In this document: positions 7,719 to 14,839 of the stretch, piece by piece
Layout: every line of letters begins with the position of its first letter
How positions within the stretch are numbered: the first letter of the stretch is position 1
NCBI GenBank assembly: GCA_020049615.1
Contig: JAIFKN010000204.1
Coordinates: forward strand, 1 to 19,586
Reading direction: 5' to 3'
DNA length: 19,586 nucleotides
From: a bacterium
Lineage (GTDB): Bacteria; Planctomycetota; UBA11346
The notes under the pieces: generated by a model
The model's input: only the letters and a program-made list of their open reading frames with translations
What the model was told of the DNA's origin: nothing
Database searches by the model: none
Program-made: the position numbers and the translations under genes

Positions 7719-8549
7719 ATGCATCCGGTTGATCCGCTGCAACACGCACGATGCTGGCAGCACATGGACATTCCTGGCGGCATGGTCGTGCATCAGGTCG
7801 GTCTCGCCTGGCGCAACGCCGCCGGCCAGGTCACCGACCGGCCGCGCGGCTCCGGCTCCTGGCAGTTCAACCTCTTCCACCGTCCGGTGCGGCTGCGGCT
7901 GCCTGGCGGCGAACGCCGCCTCGACGCCCCGGCGGGGATCTGGTTCGCCCCCGGCCAGCCGCAGTGGTACTGCGCCGCCGGCGCCGGCTTCACCGACGAC
8001 TGGCTGACCTGCAGCGGGCCGCTGCAACGGCTGCTGATCCGCCATGGCGTGCCGGCCGGCACCCCCTTCGGCGTCGGCAACGCCGCCGGGGTCGAGGCCT
8101 GCCTGCGCGCGATACGGGACGAGCTGGACGAACGCCAGCCCTTCGCCGACGAGGCGGTGGCCGATCTGCTGCGCACGCTCGTGCGGCTGCTCGGGCGCGG
8201 CCTGCTGCGCGAGGCCGGGCGGGACCCACGGCAGCAGGCGGTGCTGCGCCTGCGCGCCGCCCTGCGCGAGCGCTGCGCCGAACCGTGGACGGTCGCGCGC
8301 ATGGCGGCCGAGACCGGCCTGGGCCAGCACCGCTTCGCCGTGCTCTACCGCCGCTGGTCGGGCAGCACGCCGCTGCACGACCTGACCTGGGCGCGCGTGC
8401 GCCGGGCGCAGGAGCTGCTCGAATCCGGCGAGCCGGTGGCCGCCACGGCGCGCGCCTGCGGCTATGCCGATCCGCTGTACTTCAGCCGCGTGTTCCGCCG
8501 CTGGACCGGCCGGCCGCCCAGCTCCGTCCCCCGCCGGAGCGCCCGCTGA
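7719..8549 (+). CDS. AraC-family transcriptional regulator
   Basis: A 276-residue regulator. The N-terminal half (about 15-120) has the cupin-like pattern of AraC ligand-binding domains, including GIWFAPGQPQWY and DDWLTCSGP. The C-terminal half holds two helix-turn-helix motifs: WTVARMAAETGLGQHRF (about 190-206) and VAATARACGYADPLYFSRVF (about 240-259), the second a good match to the family signature. The start is taken at ATG 7719; in-frame ATGs at 7698, 7701 and 7764 are possible, but none has a strong ribosome site. Its start is only 19 bases from that of the divergent glycosidase gene, so it likely senses a carbohydrate and controls that gene, with operator sites probably inside the coding ends. 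The regulatory role is inferred from position. Confidence 0.88.
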   Translation: MHPVDPLQHARCWQHMDIPGGMVVHQVGLAWRNAAGQVTDRPRGSGSWQFNLFHRPVRLRLPGGERRLDAPAGIWFAPGQPQWYCAAGAGFTDDWLTCSGPLQRLLIRHGVPAGTPFGVGNAAGVEACLRAIRDELDERQPFADEAVADLLRTLVRLLGRGLLREAGRDPRQQAVLRLRAALRERCAEPWTVARMAAETGLGQHRFAVLYRRWSGSTPLHDLTWARVRRAQELLESGEPVAATARACGYADPLYFSRVFRRWTGRPPSSVPRRSAR

Positions 8550-8591
8550 TCGGCCGGTTGCGGGTCGCCGCGGTGGCGCACCATCGCGCCC

Positions 8592-9394
8592 GTGGACCCC
8601 GCCAGCCTGCTCAGCGCCGCGCTCATCGGCATCGTCGAGGGGCTGACCGAGTTCCTGCCCATCTCCTCGACCGCGCACATCCGCCTGGCCCAGCTGGCGA
8701 CCGGCTTCCAGGATCGCGGCGAGACCTTCGCCGTGGTCATCCAGCTCGGCGCCATCCTCGCCGTCGTCGCCTACTTCTGGCGTCGGCTCGCCGCGCTGAC
8801 CGTCGGCGTGCTGCGCCGCGAGCCGGCCAGCCTGCGCTTCGCCGGGGGGCTGTGCCTGGCCATGCTGCCGCCCGGCCTCGCCGGATATGCGCTCAACGGC
8901 TGGCTGGAGGAGCACGTCTTCGGCAGCCACGAGCTGGCGATCATCGCCGCGACCATGGCCCTCGGCGGCCTCGCCATCCTGGCCATCGAGCGCTGGCGTC
9001 CGCAGCCGCGCCATGCCGACTGCGCCACCCTGCCGCCGCTGACCTGCCTGTGGATCGGCGTCCTGCAGGTGCTGGCCATGATCCCGGGCGTCTCCCGCAG
9101 CGGCGCCTCGATCATGGGCGCGATGTGCCTGGGGGTCGAGCGCAAGGCGGCGACCGAGTTCTCCTTCTTCCTCGCCATCCCGCTGAGCACCAGGGCGAGA
9201 TCGACGGGGCCTTCGCCGGCGCCATCGCCGTCGGCTTCATCGTCTCCTTCATCGTCGCCCTCGGCGTCGTGCACTGGCTGCTGAAGTACGTCGCCAGCAA
9301 CACCTTCCGGCCCTTCGCCTGGTACCGCCTCGCCGCCGGCGTGGTCATCGCGCTGCTCCTGGCGCTGGCCGTCATCCCCATGCGGGTGGACTGA
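8592..9394 (+). pseudogene. uppP: Undecaprenyl-diphosphatase gene, frameshifted with a short deletion
   Basis: Frame one, from GTG 8592, encodes an UppP/BacA membrane phosphatase, including EGLTEFLPISSTAH (16-29), PGVSRSGAS (165-173) and EFSFFLAIP (189-197). After Pro197 (9180-9182) this frame turns to Ser/Pro-rich nonsense and ends at 9284. The true continuation (IAVGFIVSF, HWLLKYVASN, FAWYRLAAG) is read in the minus-one frame and stops at 9394. Compared with E. coli UppP, about ten residues between the IP and AVGF motifs are missing, the stretch that normally holds a GAxxxDLYK-like segment. This suggests a small out-of-frame deletion rather than a single-base error. UppP recycles the undecaprenyl carrier for cell-wall synthesis, so another phosphatase would be needed if this one is dead. 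Misassembly is the alternative. Confidence 0.82.
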
Positions 9395-9397
9395 GCC

Positions 9398-10024
9398 ATG
9401 CCCCTGATCGTCCTCGAAGGTCCCGACGGCTGCGGCAAGAGCACCCAGGCCGGGCTGCTGTGCGAGCGCCTGCAGGCCGCCGGCCGCACCGTGCTGCGCC
9501 TGCGCGAGCCGGGCGGCACGCGCCTGGGCGAGGCGGTGCGCGCCATCCTGCTCGACAAGACCACCGTCGCCTGCGCCGAGGCCGAGCTGTTCGGCTACCA
9601 GATGGCCCGCGCGCAGCTCTGCCGTGACGTCATCGCCCCGGCGCTGGCGCGCGGCGACTGGGTGGTGCTCGACCGCTTCTGGCATTCGACCATCGCCTAC
9701 CAGGCCTTCGGCCTCGGCCTCGACGCGCAGCGCGTGCGCGCGGTGATCGACCTGGCGGTCGGCGCGGTGCGTCCCGACGCCGCCTTCCTGCTGCGCCTGC
9801 CGGCGGCCGAGGCCCACGCCCGCCGCGCCGCCCGCGCCACCGCCGACCGCATCGAGAGCCGCGGCGACGACTACCGCGAGCGCGTCTGCGCCGGCTACGA
9901 GGCGCTGGCCGCGTCCGGCGATCTGGCGCCGCTCGACGCGTCCGGCAGCACCGCCGAGGTCGCGGAACGCGTGTGGATCGCGATCAGGATCGCGGGCTTC
10001 AGCCCGCGTTCGAACGCGGGCTGA
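9398..10024 (+). CDS. tmk: Thymidylate kinase
   Basis: A 208-residue dTMP kinase, the usual length, which makes dTDP from dTMP and ATP. The P-loop GPDGCGKST is at 8-16, REPGGT at 36-41, the DRFWHSTIAYQ motif at about 92-102, and the lid-region ATADRIESRG near 147-156. ATG 9398 lies three bases after the end of the broken uppP gene, with only a weak GGTGGA upstream, so expression may depend on upstream transcription. The last 11 residues (IAGFSPRSNAG) and the TGA stop are encoded by a palindromic repeat, so the native C terminus may have been replaced when the repeat landed there. The catalytic core is intact. Confidence 0.95.
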   Translation: MPLIVLEGPDGCGKSTQAGLLCERLQAAGRTVLRLREPGGTRLGEAVRAILLDKTTVACAEAELFGYQMARAQLCRDVIAPALARGDWVVLDRFWHSTIAYQAFGLGLDAQRVRAVIDLAVGAVRPDAAFLLRLPAAEAHARRAARATADRIESRGDDYRERVCAGYEALAASGDLAPLDASGSTAEVAERVWIAIRIAGFSPRSNAG

Positions 10025-10036
10025 AGCCCGCGGTCC
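9987..10036. repeat. Twin-hairpin palindrome, copy 1 (tmk 3' end)
   Basis: A 50-base near-perfect palindrome: 22-base arms (9987-10008 and 10015-10036) with one mismatch around TTCGAA. Each arm is itself a hairpin, GCGGGC-ttca-GCCCGC or GCGGGC-tgaa-GCCCGC, so the unit resembles a pair of REP sequences. It supplies the tmk stop codon and lies between convergent tmk and the dehydrogenase gene, where it could terminate transcription from both sides. Near-identical copy at 14840-14888. Confidence 0.88.
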
Positions 10037-10042
10037 TTCGAC

Positions 10043-11062
10043 TCAGCCCCAGACTTCAACGGCGGGGGCCGACATGCCCGGCAGCCAGACGATGCGCTCG
10101 GGCAGGATCGGCTTGCCCAGGGCGAAGGCGACGGCGTTCTCGGCCGACTGCATCTCCATGGCGTAGCGCCCCTCGAAGCTGCACGAACCCTGGTGGCAGC
10201 AGAGGAAGACGTTGGGCAGCGCTGCCAGCGGGCCGCGGTAGGGCTCGTGGTGGTAGACGTCGAGGGCGGCCCCTGCCAGGCGCTTCGTCGTCAGCATCTC
10301 GACCAGGGCCGCCTCATCGAGCACCTCGCCGCGGCAGGTGTTGAGCAGATAGGCCGTCGGCCGGAGCAGCGCGTTCTCGGTGCGCTTGGTGTAGGCGAGG
10401 TGCACGGTCACCGCGTCGCTAGCGCACAGCAGCTCGTCGAGGCCGACGTAGCCCACGCCGTTGGCCGCCGCCCAGGCGTGGTCCTCGACGATGTCGTGGG
10501 CGAGGACGCGCATGCCGATGGCGCGCGCGATCACCGCCACCTGCTTGCCGATCCGTCCGCAGCCGAGCACGCCCAGCGTCCGTCCCGTCCACAGCGGCCC
10601 GACATGCCGCGCCCAGGTGCCCAGACGCAGCCCTTCGTGCGCCTCGACCAGGCGTCGTGACAGCGCGAAGAGCAGGCCGAAGGTCTGCTCGACCACGCTG
10701 CGCGCAGGCGCCTCGGGCGTGTAGGTGACGGCGATGCCGCGCTTGATGCACGCCGTCACATCCAGCCCGTCGAGCCCCACGCCGACGCGGGCGATGTGCT
10801 TGAGGCGCGGCCCGGCCTGCTCGATCACATAGGCCGGGATGGGCTCGGTGCCGGCGAGCAGCACGTCGACATCCTGGATCAGCGCCAGCGTCTCGTCCGG
10901 CGTGTGCTTGCGCTTGTGCGGCGAGAGCCGGAACACGATTCCGGCGGATTCCAGCAGCTTGAGCGGATCCTGGCTGCTGATGCCATAGGGGTACGAGGAC
11001 ATCTGCGCGACGAGGGCCATCGGCGCGCGTTGTGGGGATTCCTCGACCCAGGCAACCCTCAT
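10043..11062 (-). CDS. D-isomer-specific 2-hydroxyacid dehydrogenase
   Basis: A 339-residue NAD-dependent dehydrogenase of the SerA/D-lactate family. The Rossmann motif GCGRIG is at 167-172, in LGVLGCGRIGKQVA. Catalytic residues follow the family order: Arg244 in NTCRGEVLDE, Glu273 in DVYHHEP, and His290 in CCHQGSCS, where most relatives have PHxG or PHIA. It reversibly reduces a 2-oxoacid to a D-2-hydroxyacid. It lacks the C-terminal ACT domain of long SerA enzymes, so phosphoglycerate cannot be claimed as substrate. The ATG at 11062 has AGGGG four bases upstream. It stands alone after a 186-base gap with an inverted repeat, so it probably has its own promoter. Confidence 0.9.
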   Translation of the reverse strand: MRVAWVEESPQRAPMALVAQMSSYPYGISSQDPLKLLESAGIVFRLSPHKRKHTPDETLALIQDVDVLLAGTEPIPAYVIEQAGPRLKHIARVGVGLDGLDVTACIKRGIAVTYTPEAPARSVVEQTFGLLFALSRRLVEAHEGLRLGTWARHVGPLWTGRTLGVLGCGRIGKQVAVIARAIGMRVLAHDIVEDHAWAAANGVGYVGLDELLCASDAVTVHLAYTKRTENALLRPTAYLLNTCRGEVLDEAALVEMLTTKRLAGAALDVYHHEPYRGPLAALPNVFLCCHQGSCSFEGRYAMEMQSAENAVAFALGKPILPERIVWLPGMSAPAVEVWG

Positions 11063-11139
11063 TGCCCCTACGGGTTGCTACTACGGGATGTGCGCCGTTG
11101 GCAGCGCAGGCGCAGGCTTGGCCGTCGCCGAGCAGCCTC

Positions 11140-11175
11140 CACTGACGCCGTGGTCCCGATCGGCGAACGTCAGTG
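11140..11175. promoter_or_regulatory. Inverted repeat upstream of the dehydrogenase gene
   Basis: Perfect 8-base arms CACTGACG (11140-11147) and CGTCAGTG (11168-11175) are separated by 20 bases, ending about 78 bases before the dehydrogenase start codon. It could be an operator for a dimeric regulator or an RNA hairpin. No regulator with a known matching site is evident. Confidence 0.35.
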
Positions 11176-11217
11176 AGCCGTGCTTGCGGGTCCAGGGCAG
11201 AGCCCGGTCGGGGAGGT

Positions 11218-11256
11218 GCGGAGGGGTCGAGACCCCTCCGCGAGCGCGTCAGCGCG
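11218..11256 (-). terminator. GC hairpin at the end of the second BRCT gene (partial composite repeat)
   Basis: A 10-base-pair stem, GCGGAGGGGT (11218-11227) with ACCCCTCCGC (11232-11241) and a CGAG loop, lies just after the stop codon of the second BRCT gene. A second small palindrome, CGCG-tcag-CGCG (11245-11256), carries that stop codon in its loop. The arrangement resembles the last two modules of the composite repeat at 1575-1686 and 17021-17139. No U-run follows, so intrinsic termination is uncertain. Confidence 0.55.
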
Positions 11257-12457
11257 GAGCAAAAAGCGGAAGGACGTACTTGAGCAGCTGGTCCTCTTTC
11301 ATCCCCAGGATCTGGTACTCGCGGGCCGAGGCCTGCTCGCGCTCGGAGCGTCCGCCGGCGACCAGGAAGTCGACGCCAGGGCCGAGCTTCTGCTGCACGA
11401 TGCCGCCGCTGCGCTTGATGAACGCCTCGAGGTCATCCTTGTTGTAGCGCTCGAACTCGCCGGCGACGACGAAGGTCTTGGGCCGGCGCGGATTGAAGGT
11501 CGGATTGCCGATGCGATCGTCCTTGGCCAGCGGATGCATGCGGCGATTCTTCTGCGACAGGATGCGGCAGACCGAGATGCCGGCCTTGGCCTCGATGACC
11601 TCGATCATGCCCTTTTCGACGTAGGTGCCCTTGTCGTAGGTGAAGACCTCGAAGAGCAGGCCGGGGAAGGCGCGCTCGCTCTGGCCGAGGTCGATGATCG
11701 CCCGGCTGGTGCGGTCCTCGACCGAGAGGACGCTGCCGACCGTCTCGATCTCGGTCAGCCACTTGAGGTCGAGCTCGAGCAGCTGGCGGATGCGGTCCTC
11801 GAGCTGGGTGATGCGGGTCAGGCGGCGGCTGCGCTCGGTCGCCTGCTCCTTGCCGAACTTGTCGCTCTCGGCCTTCAGCGCATCGAGCTTCTCGGCGAGG
11901 GCGGCGCGATCCTTCTGGAACAGGGCGTCCTGTTCGGAGATCTTCTGGTTGACCGCCTGCAATTCGGTGTTGCGGCTGGCAATGGCCTTGTCCAGGGCGG
12001 GGAAGCTCTGGCGATCCGGGCTCTGGTATTCGGCCTTCAGCGCCTCCAGGCGGCGGCCGCTCTCCTCGAGGGCGAAGCGCGCCATGGCCAGGCGGTGCTC
12101 CTTCAGCTTCTTCTGCTCGCCCAGGATGGTCGCCGTATCATTGCCCGGAGTGGCGATACCGCCCAGCAATTCGGTGTGCTTCCAGTAGACGAGGTGCCGC
12201 CCGAGATCCACATCGGCGCGCTCGAGCTCCTTCTGGCGCACCAGCACATCGCGCTCGAGGCCCTCGATCTCGCGCCGCATCGCGGTGCGGGTGTCGAGCA
12301 GCTTCGGCACGGTGTCGGCGGTGGGACGCTCGGGGTCGCCTTCGCGCAGCCGCCGCAGGTCGCTGCTCTTCGAGAACACGCCGGCTGCGAAGGCGACCGT
12401 CAGGGCGAAGCAGAGGATGGCGCTGCCGAGCAGGCCTGGATTCAAGCGCTGGGCCAT
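11249..12457 (-). CDS. Membrane-anchored coiled-coil protein with C-terminal BRCT-like domain (paralogue 2)
   Basis: A 402-residue protein. Regions in order: one transmembrane helix (about 8-28); a long charged coiled coil (about 56-235); a compact beta-rich module (about 238-320) with VGSVLSVEDRTSRAIIDLG, VEKGMIEVIEA and GNPTFNPRR; and a C-terminal segment (about 325-397) that reads as BRCT-like, KTFVVAGEFERYNKDDLEAF then GGIVQQKLGPGVDFLVAGG. The last part matches the BRCT logic of a first strand, a glycine-rich turn, GG before the second strand, and a DFLVAG third strand. Basic residues after the membrane helix favour a cytoplasmic C-terminal part. ATG 12457 has AGGAG (12465-12469) overlapping the end of the preceding paralogue, so the two are translationally coupled. 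Function unknown; the BRCT assignment is by eye. Confidence 0.82.
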   Translation of the reverse strand: MAQRLNPGLLGSAILCFALTVAFAAGVFSKSSDLRRLREGDPERPTADTVPKLLDTRTAMRREIEGLERDVLVRQKELERADVDLGRHLVYWKHTELLGGIATPGNDTATILGEQKKLKEHRLAMARFALEESGRRLEALKAEYQSPDRQSFPALDKAIASRNTELQAVNQKISEQDALFQKDRAALAEKLDALKAESDKFGKEQATERSRRLTRITQLEDRIRQLLELDLKWLTEIETVGSVLSVEDRTSRAIIDLGQSERAFPGLLFEVFTYDKGTYVEKGMIEVIEAKAGISVCRILSQKNRRMHPLAKDDRIGNPTFNPRRPKTFVVAGEFERYNKDDLEAFIKRSGGIVQQKLGPGVDFLVAGGRSEREQASAREYQILGMKEDQLLKYVLPLFAPR

Positions 12458-12461
12458 GGGG

Positions 12462-13553
12462 TCACTCCTGCGGACGGATGTAGTCGAGGAGCTGATCCTC
12501 GGAGAGGATGGAGACGCCGAGCTTCACCGCGGCCTCGGTCCAGGTCTCGGCGGCGGCGCCGGCGACCAGGAAGTCGGTGCCGACCTTGGGCTCGGTATCG
12601 ATGCGTCCGCCGGCCTCCTCGATGAAGCGCGCCAGTTCGCCGCGGCTGAAGCGGCGGAAGTCGCCGCGGATGGCGAAGGTGCGCACGCGGTCGGAGTCCC
12701 ACACCGGGTTGTGGATCAGGTCGCCGTCGATGAGCGGGTCGTTGCGATCCTTCTCGTCGAGGACGCGGCAGGTGGCGAGGCGTTCGTCCATGCGCACCAC
12801 CTCGACCATGCCCTTGACCACGTTCTTGCCGGCGCGCTGGGTGAAGACGGTGAAGCGCGTGCCGCGACGCAGGCTGTGCTTGGTGCCACGATCGATGACG
12901 ACGAAGCCGGCGCTGGCGCTGTCGGCGGCCACCAGCTTGCCGTCGGGCCGCATCTCGCGGCTCTCGGAATCGAGCTGGTTGGTGAGGAACTTGACCCGGT
13001 TCTCCAGTTCGGCGACGCGGGCGTCGAGGCGCACGATCTCCGAGCGGCCCTTCTTCTTGTCGGCCTCGAGCTGGCGGGCGACCTCGGAGACCTCGTCCCG
13101 CAGCTTGCGCCGGTTCTCATCGAAGTCGTGGTCCTGGTCGTAGGCGCGCTTCTCCTCGCGACCGACCTCGGCGCGGCGCTCGGGCGCCTCGCGCATCAGG
13201 TCGGCGTAGGTCTTGACCTCCTTGCGGTTGGCGTCGCCGAGCTCGCCCAGGCGGCCCTTGTTGTCCTGCACCAGGCGCTCGAGGTCGGCGACCCAGGTCT
13301 TCTCGTTCTCCTCCAGCGCCAGGGCCTGCTCGCGGCGGGTGCGGATGCCCTCATCGAGCACCGGCACCATGCCCTTGAGCGCGGCATGACGGATGCGCAT
13401 CTGCTCGAGTTCGATCTTCAGGGCGCCGAACTCGGTCTGATAGGCGGCGGCCTGGGCGTGCCGGTCGAGGAACAGGCCGAAGGTGGCGGCGACCGCGATG
13501 GCCAGGACGATCATCAGTGCGACAAGCCATGTCGGAGAGCCGGAACTGCTCAT
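12462..13553 (-). CDS. Membrane-anchored coiled-coil protein with C-terminal BRCT-like domain (paralogue 1)
   Basis: A 363-residue paralogue of the next gene with the same plan: transmembrane helix (about 9-29), coiled coil (about 40-200), beta-rich module (about 204-285) with AGFVVIDRGTKHSLRRGTRF, VVKGMVEVVRMD and IHNPVWDSD, and a BRCT-like end (about 290-360) with RTFAIRGDFRRFSRGELARF and GGRIDTEPKVGTDFLVAG. The beta-rich module resembles a general pattern also seen in FlgT-type C-terminal barrels (KGxxEV, then a GD..xNP end), but that link is weak. The N terminus carries no positive charge before the helix and Arg/His after it, so the coiled coil and BRCT-like part may face the cytoplasm. 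The start ATG at 13553 has no strong Shine-Dalgarno. It is the first gene of a two-gene unit; a 244-base gap with an inverted-repeat element separates it from ubiA. Confidence 0.82.
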   Translation of the reverse strand: MSSSGSPTWLVALMIVLAIAVAATFGLFLDRHAQAAAYQTEFGALKIELEQMRIRHAALKGMVPVLDEGIRTRREQALALEENEKTWVADLERLVQDNKGRLGELGDANRKEVKTYADLMREAPERRAEVGREEKRAYDQDHDFDENRRKLRDEVSEVARQLEADKKKGRSEIVRLDARVAELENRVKFLTNQLDSESREMRPDGKLVAADSASAGFVVIDRGTKHSLRRGTRFTVFTQRAGKNVVKGMVEVVRMDERLATCRVLDEKDRNDPLIDGDLIHNPVWDSDRVRTFAIRGDFRRFSRGELARFIEEAGGRIDTEPKVGTDFLVAGAAAETWTEAAVKLGVSILSEDQLLDYIRPQE

Positions 13554-13656
13554 GGAGGACCTTGGGCGGGGGTTGGACCTCTCACGCTAGGCCGTTGCCG
13601 GTACCCGCCAACCCGGCCCGGATGGGGGGGTGGGGGCGTGTATCATTGCCTCAACT

Positions 13657-13796
13657 CATTGCCCCAGGGGTTAGGGGTTAGGGGTTAGGGTCGCCAGATC
13701 CGTAGATTCCGTGTGGATGTGGTCACCACCCAGCACCCAGCAAAGACGGTCCCGCACCACGACCCTAACCCCTGACCCCTAACCCCTGGGGCAATG
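13657..13796. repeat. 37-base inverted repeat built of GGGGTTA units
   Basis: Left arm 13657-13693 and right arm 13760-13796 match in 36 of 37 positions as reverse complements, around a 66-base centre. Each arm starts CATTGCCCCAGGGG and continues with G-rich heptads (GGGGTTA) ending GGGTCG. The right arm ends one base before the ubiA stop codon. The G-rich strand has four closely spaced G-runs and could form a quadruplex. It could be a miniature mobile element or a terminator. A separate run of G (13624-13635) lies just to the left. The rest of the gap (13554-13656) shows no gene. Confidence 0.85.
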
Positions 13797-13797
13797 A

Positions 13798-14838
13798 TCA
13801 ATCCATCCTGATCGACGACCCCACCATCCGGAACAGGGGATACAGCAGGAGGATCAGCATCGCCCCCAGGGGGTGGGCCGCGCCAGCGACGATGACGTCG
13901 AGCAGGATGAAGCCGCCGAGGCCGGCAACCAGGGTGCGGCTGGCCTGGGCGCGGCTGGCCTGGGTCATGGTCGCGATCAGCGGGCGGCCGAGATTCCACA
14001 GCAGCAGACCCGCAGCGCCGAGCACCACCAGCAGCGCGCCGGCCAGGGCCAGCGGCCAGGGCCCGCCTGCCACCAGCCAGGCCCCCTGCCACGGCGCGCC
14101 GGCGAACTGGGCCAGCGCCAGGACGATGCCGGCGAGCAGCAGCGCGGCGCCGACCAGGACCTCCCAGCGCCGCCCGGGGCGGTGCTCGAGTTCGCTGATC
14201 ACCGTCAACCCGAAGGTGTAGAGCAGGAGGATCAGTGGATAGATCAGCAGACTGCGCGCCCCGGGCGGCGGCGACGCGACCAGGGCGGCACGCAAGGCGT
14301 CAGGTCCGATGATCAGCAGGGCGAAGCAGGCGTGGCTGGCGCGCACCAGGGCCATGGTCAGCGCCCCCAGCCACGGCACATGCTTGGCCTCGAAATCGTA
14401 GAGCAGCGCGAGGATCAGCACGGTCAGGGCGGCGAGCGCGCCGAGCGGGCCTTCGGCCAGCAGCGCCGCGACCACCGCGCCGACGCCCATCAGCGCCGCC
14501 GCCACCAGGGCGGTGGGCAGGTGCAGCCGCTGAGACGGCAGCGGCCGCTTGGGATGGATGATGCGGTCGCGTTCGACGTCGGCGAGATCGTTCCACGCCA
14601 TGCCGGCGGCGTAGAGCAGGGCCGAGGCGAGCAGCAGCCAGAGGATGCGCGCCGGATCCGCGGTCAGCAGCCGGCCGATCCAGCGCGCATCGAGGCTCTC
14701 GCCGGTGTAGAAGGCGAACAGCACCATCGCCGCGCTGTTGCTGGCGATCGTCGCCAGGCCGGAGACACGGATGAGCCTGAGCCAGTCGAGCACGGTTGGC
14801 GCAGCAGACAGGGGAAGATGGGGAAGGGAAGTGGGCAC
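13798..14838 (-). CDS. UbiA-family membrane prenyltransferase
   Basis: A 346-residue polytopic membrane protein with about eight or nine hydrophobic helices. The diagnostic Mg-diphosphate motif is intact: NDLADVERD at 83-91 (Asn83, Asp84, Asp87, Asp91), followed by HPKRPLPSQRL. The second conserved region is reduced to YDFEAKH (147-153) with a single Asp. Relatives attach prenyl chains to aromatic rings or phosphosugars for quinone or lipid synthesis; the acceptor is unknown. The start is uncertain: GTG 14838 is preferred, GTG 14793 is possible, and neither has a Shine-Dalgarno because a palindromic repeat ends two bases before 14838. A much longer open frame continues upstream but only shadows ribD. 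It follows ribD by 13 bases and may be co-transcribed with it. Confidence 0.85.
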   Translation of the reverse strand: MPTSLPHLPLSAAPTVLDWLRLIRVSGLATIASNSAAMVLFAFYTGESLDARWIGRLLTADPARILWLLLASALLYAAGMAWNDLADVERDRIIHPKRPLPSQRLHLPTALVAAALMGVGAVVAALLAEGPLGALAALTVLILALLYDFEAKHVPWLGALTMALVRASHACFALLIIGPDALRAALVASPPPGARSLLIYPLILLLYTFGLTVISELEHRPGRRWEVLVGAALLLAGIVLALAQFAGAPWQGAWLVAGGPWPLALAGALLVVLGAAGLLLWNLGRPLIATMTQASRAQASRTLVAGLGGFILLDVIVAGAAHPLGAMLILLLYPLFRMVGSSIRMD

Positions 14839-14839
14839 A

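Noticed and set aside
11180..13688. Two long plus-strand open frames opposite the BRCT genes
   Set aside because: Composition is shadow-like (Leu/Ala/Gly/Asp strings from reversed Glu/Lys codons), and the minus-strand proteins show paralogy, domains and a good ribosome site.
13661..13690. Telomere-like GGGGTTA array as a chromosome or plasmid end
   Set aside because: It is internal, short, mirrored 66 bases away and flanked by ordinary genes on both sides, so an inverted-repeat element is the simpler reading.
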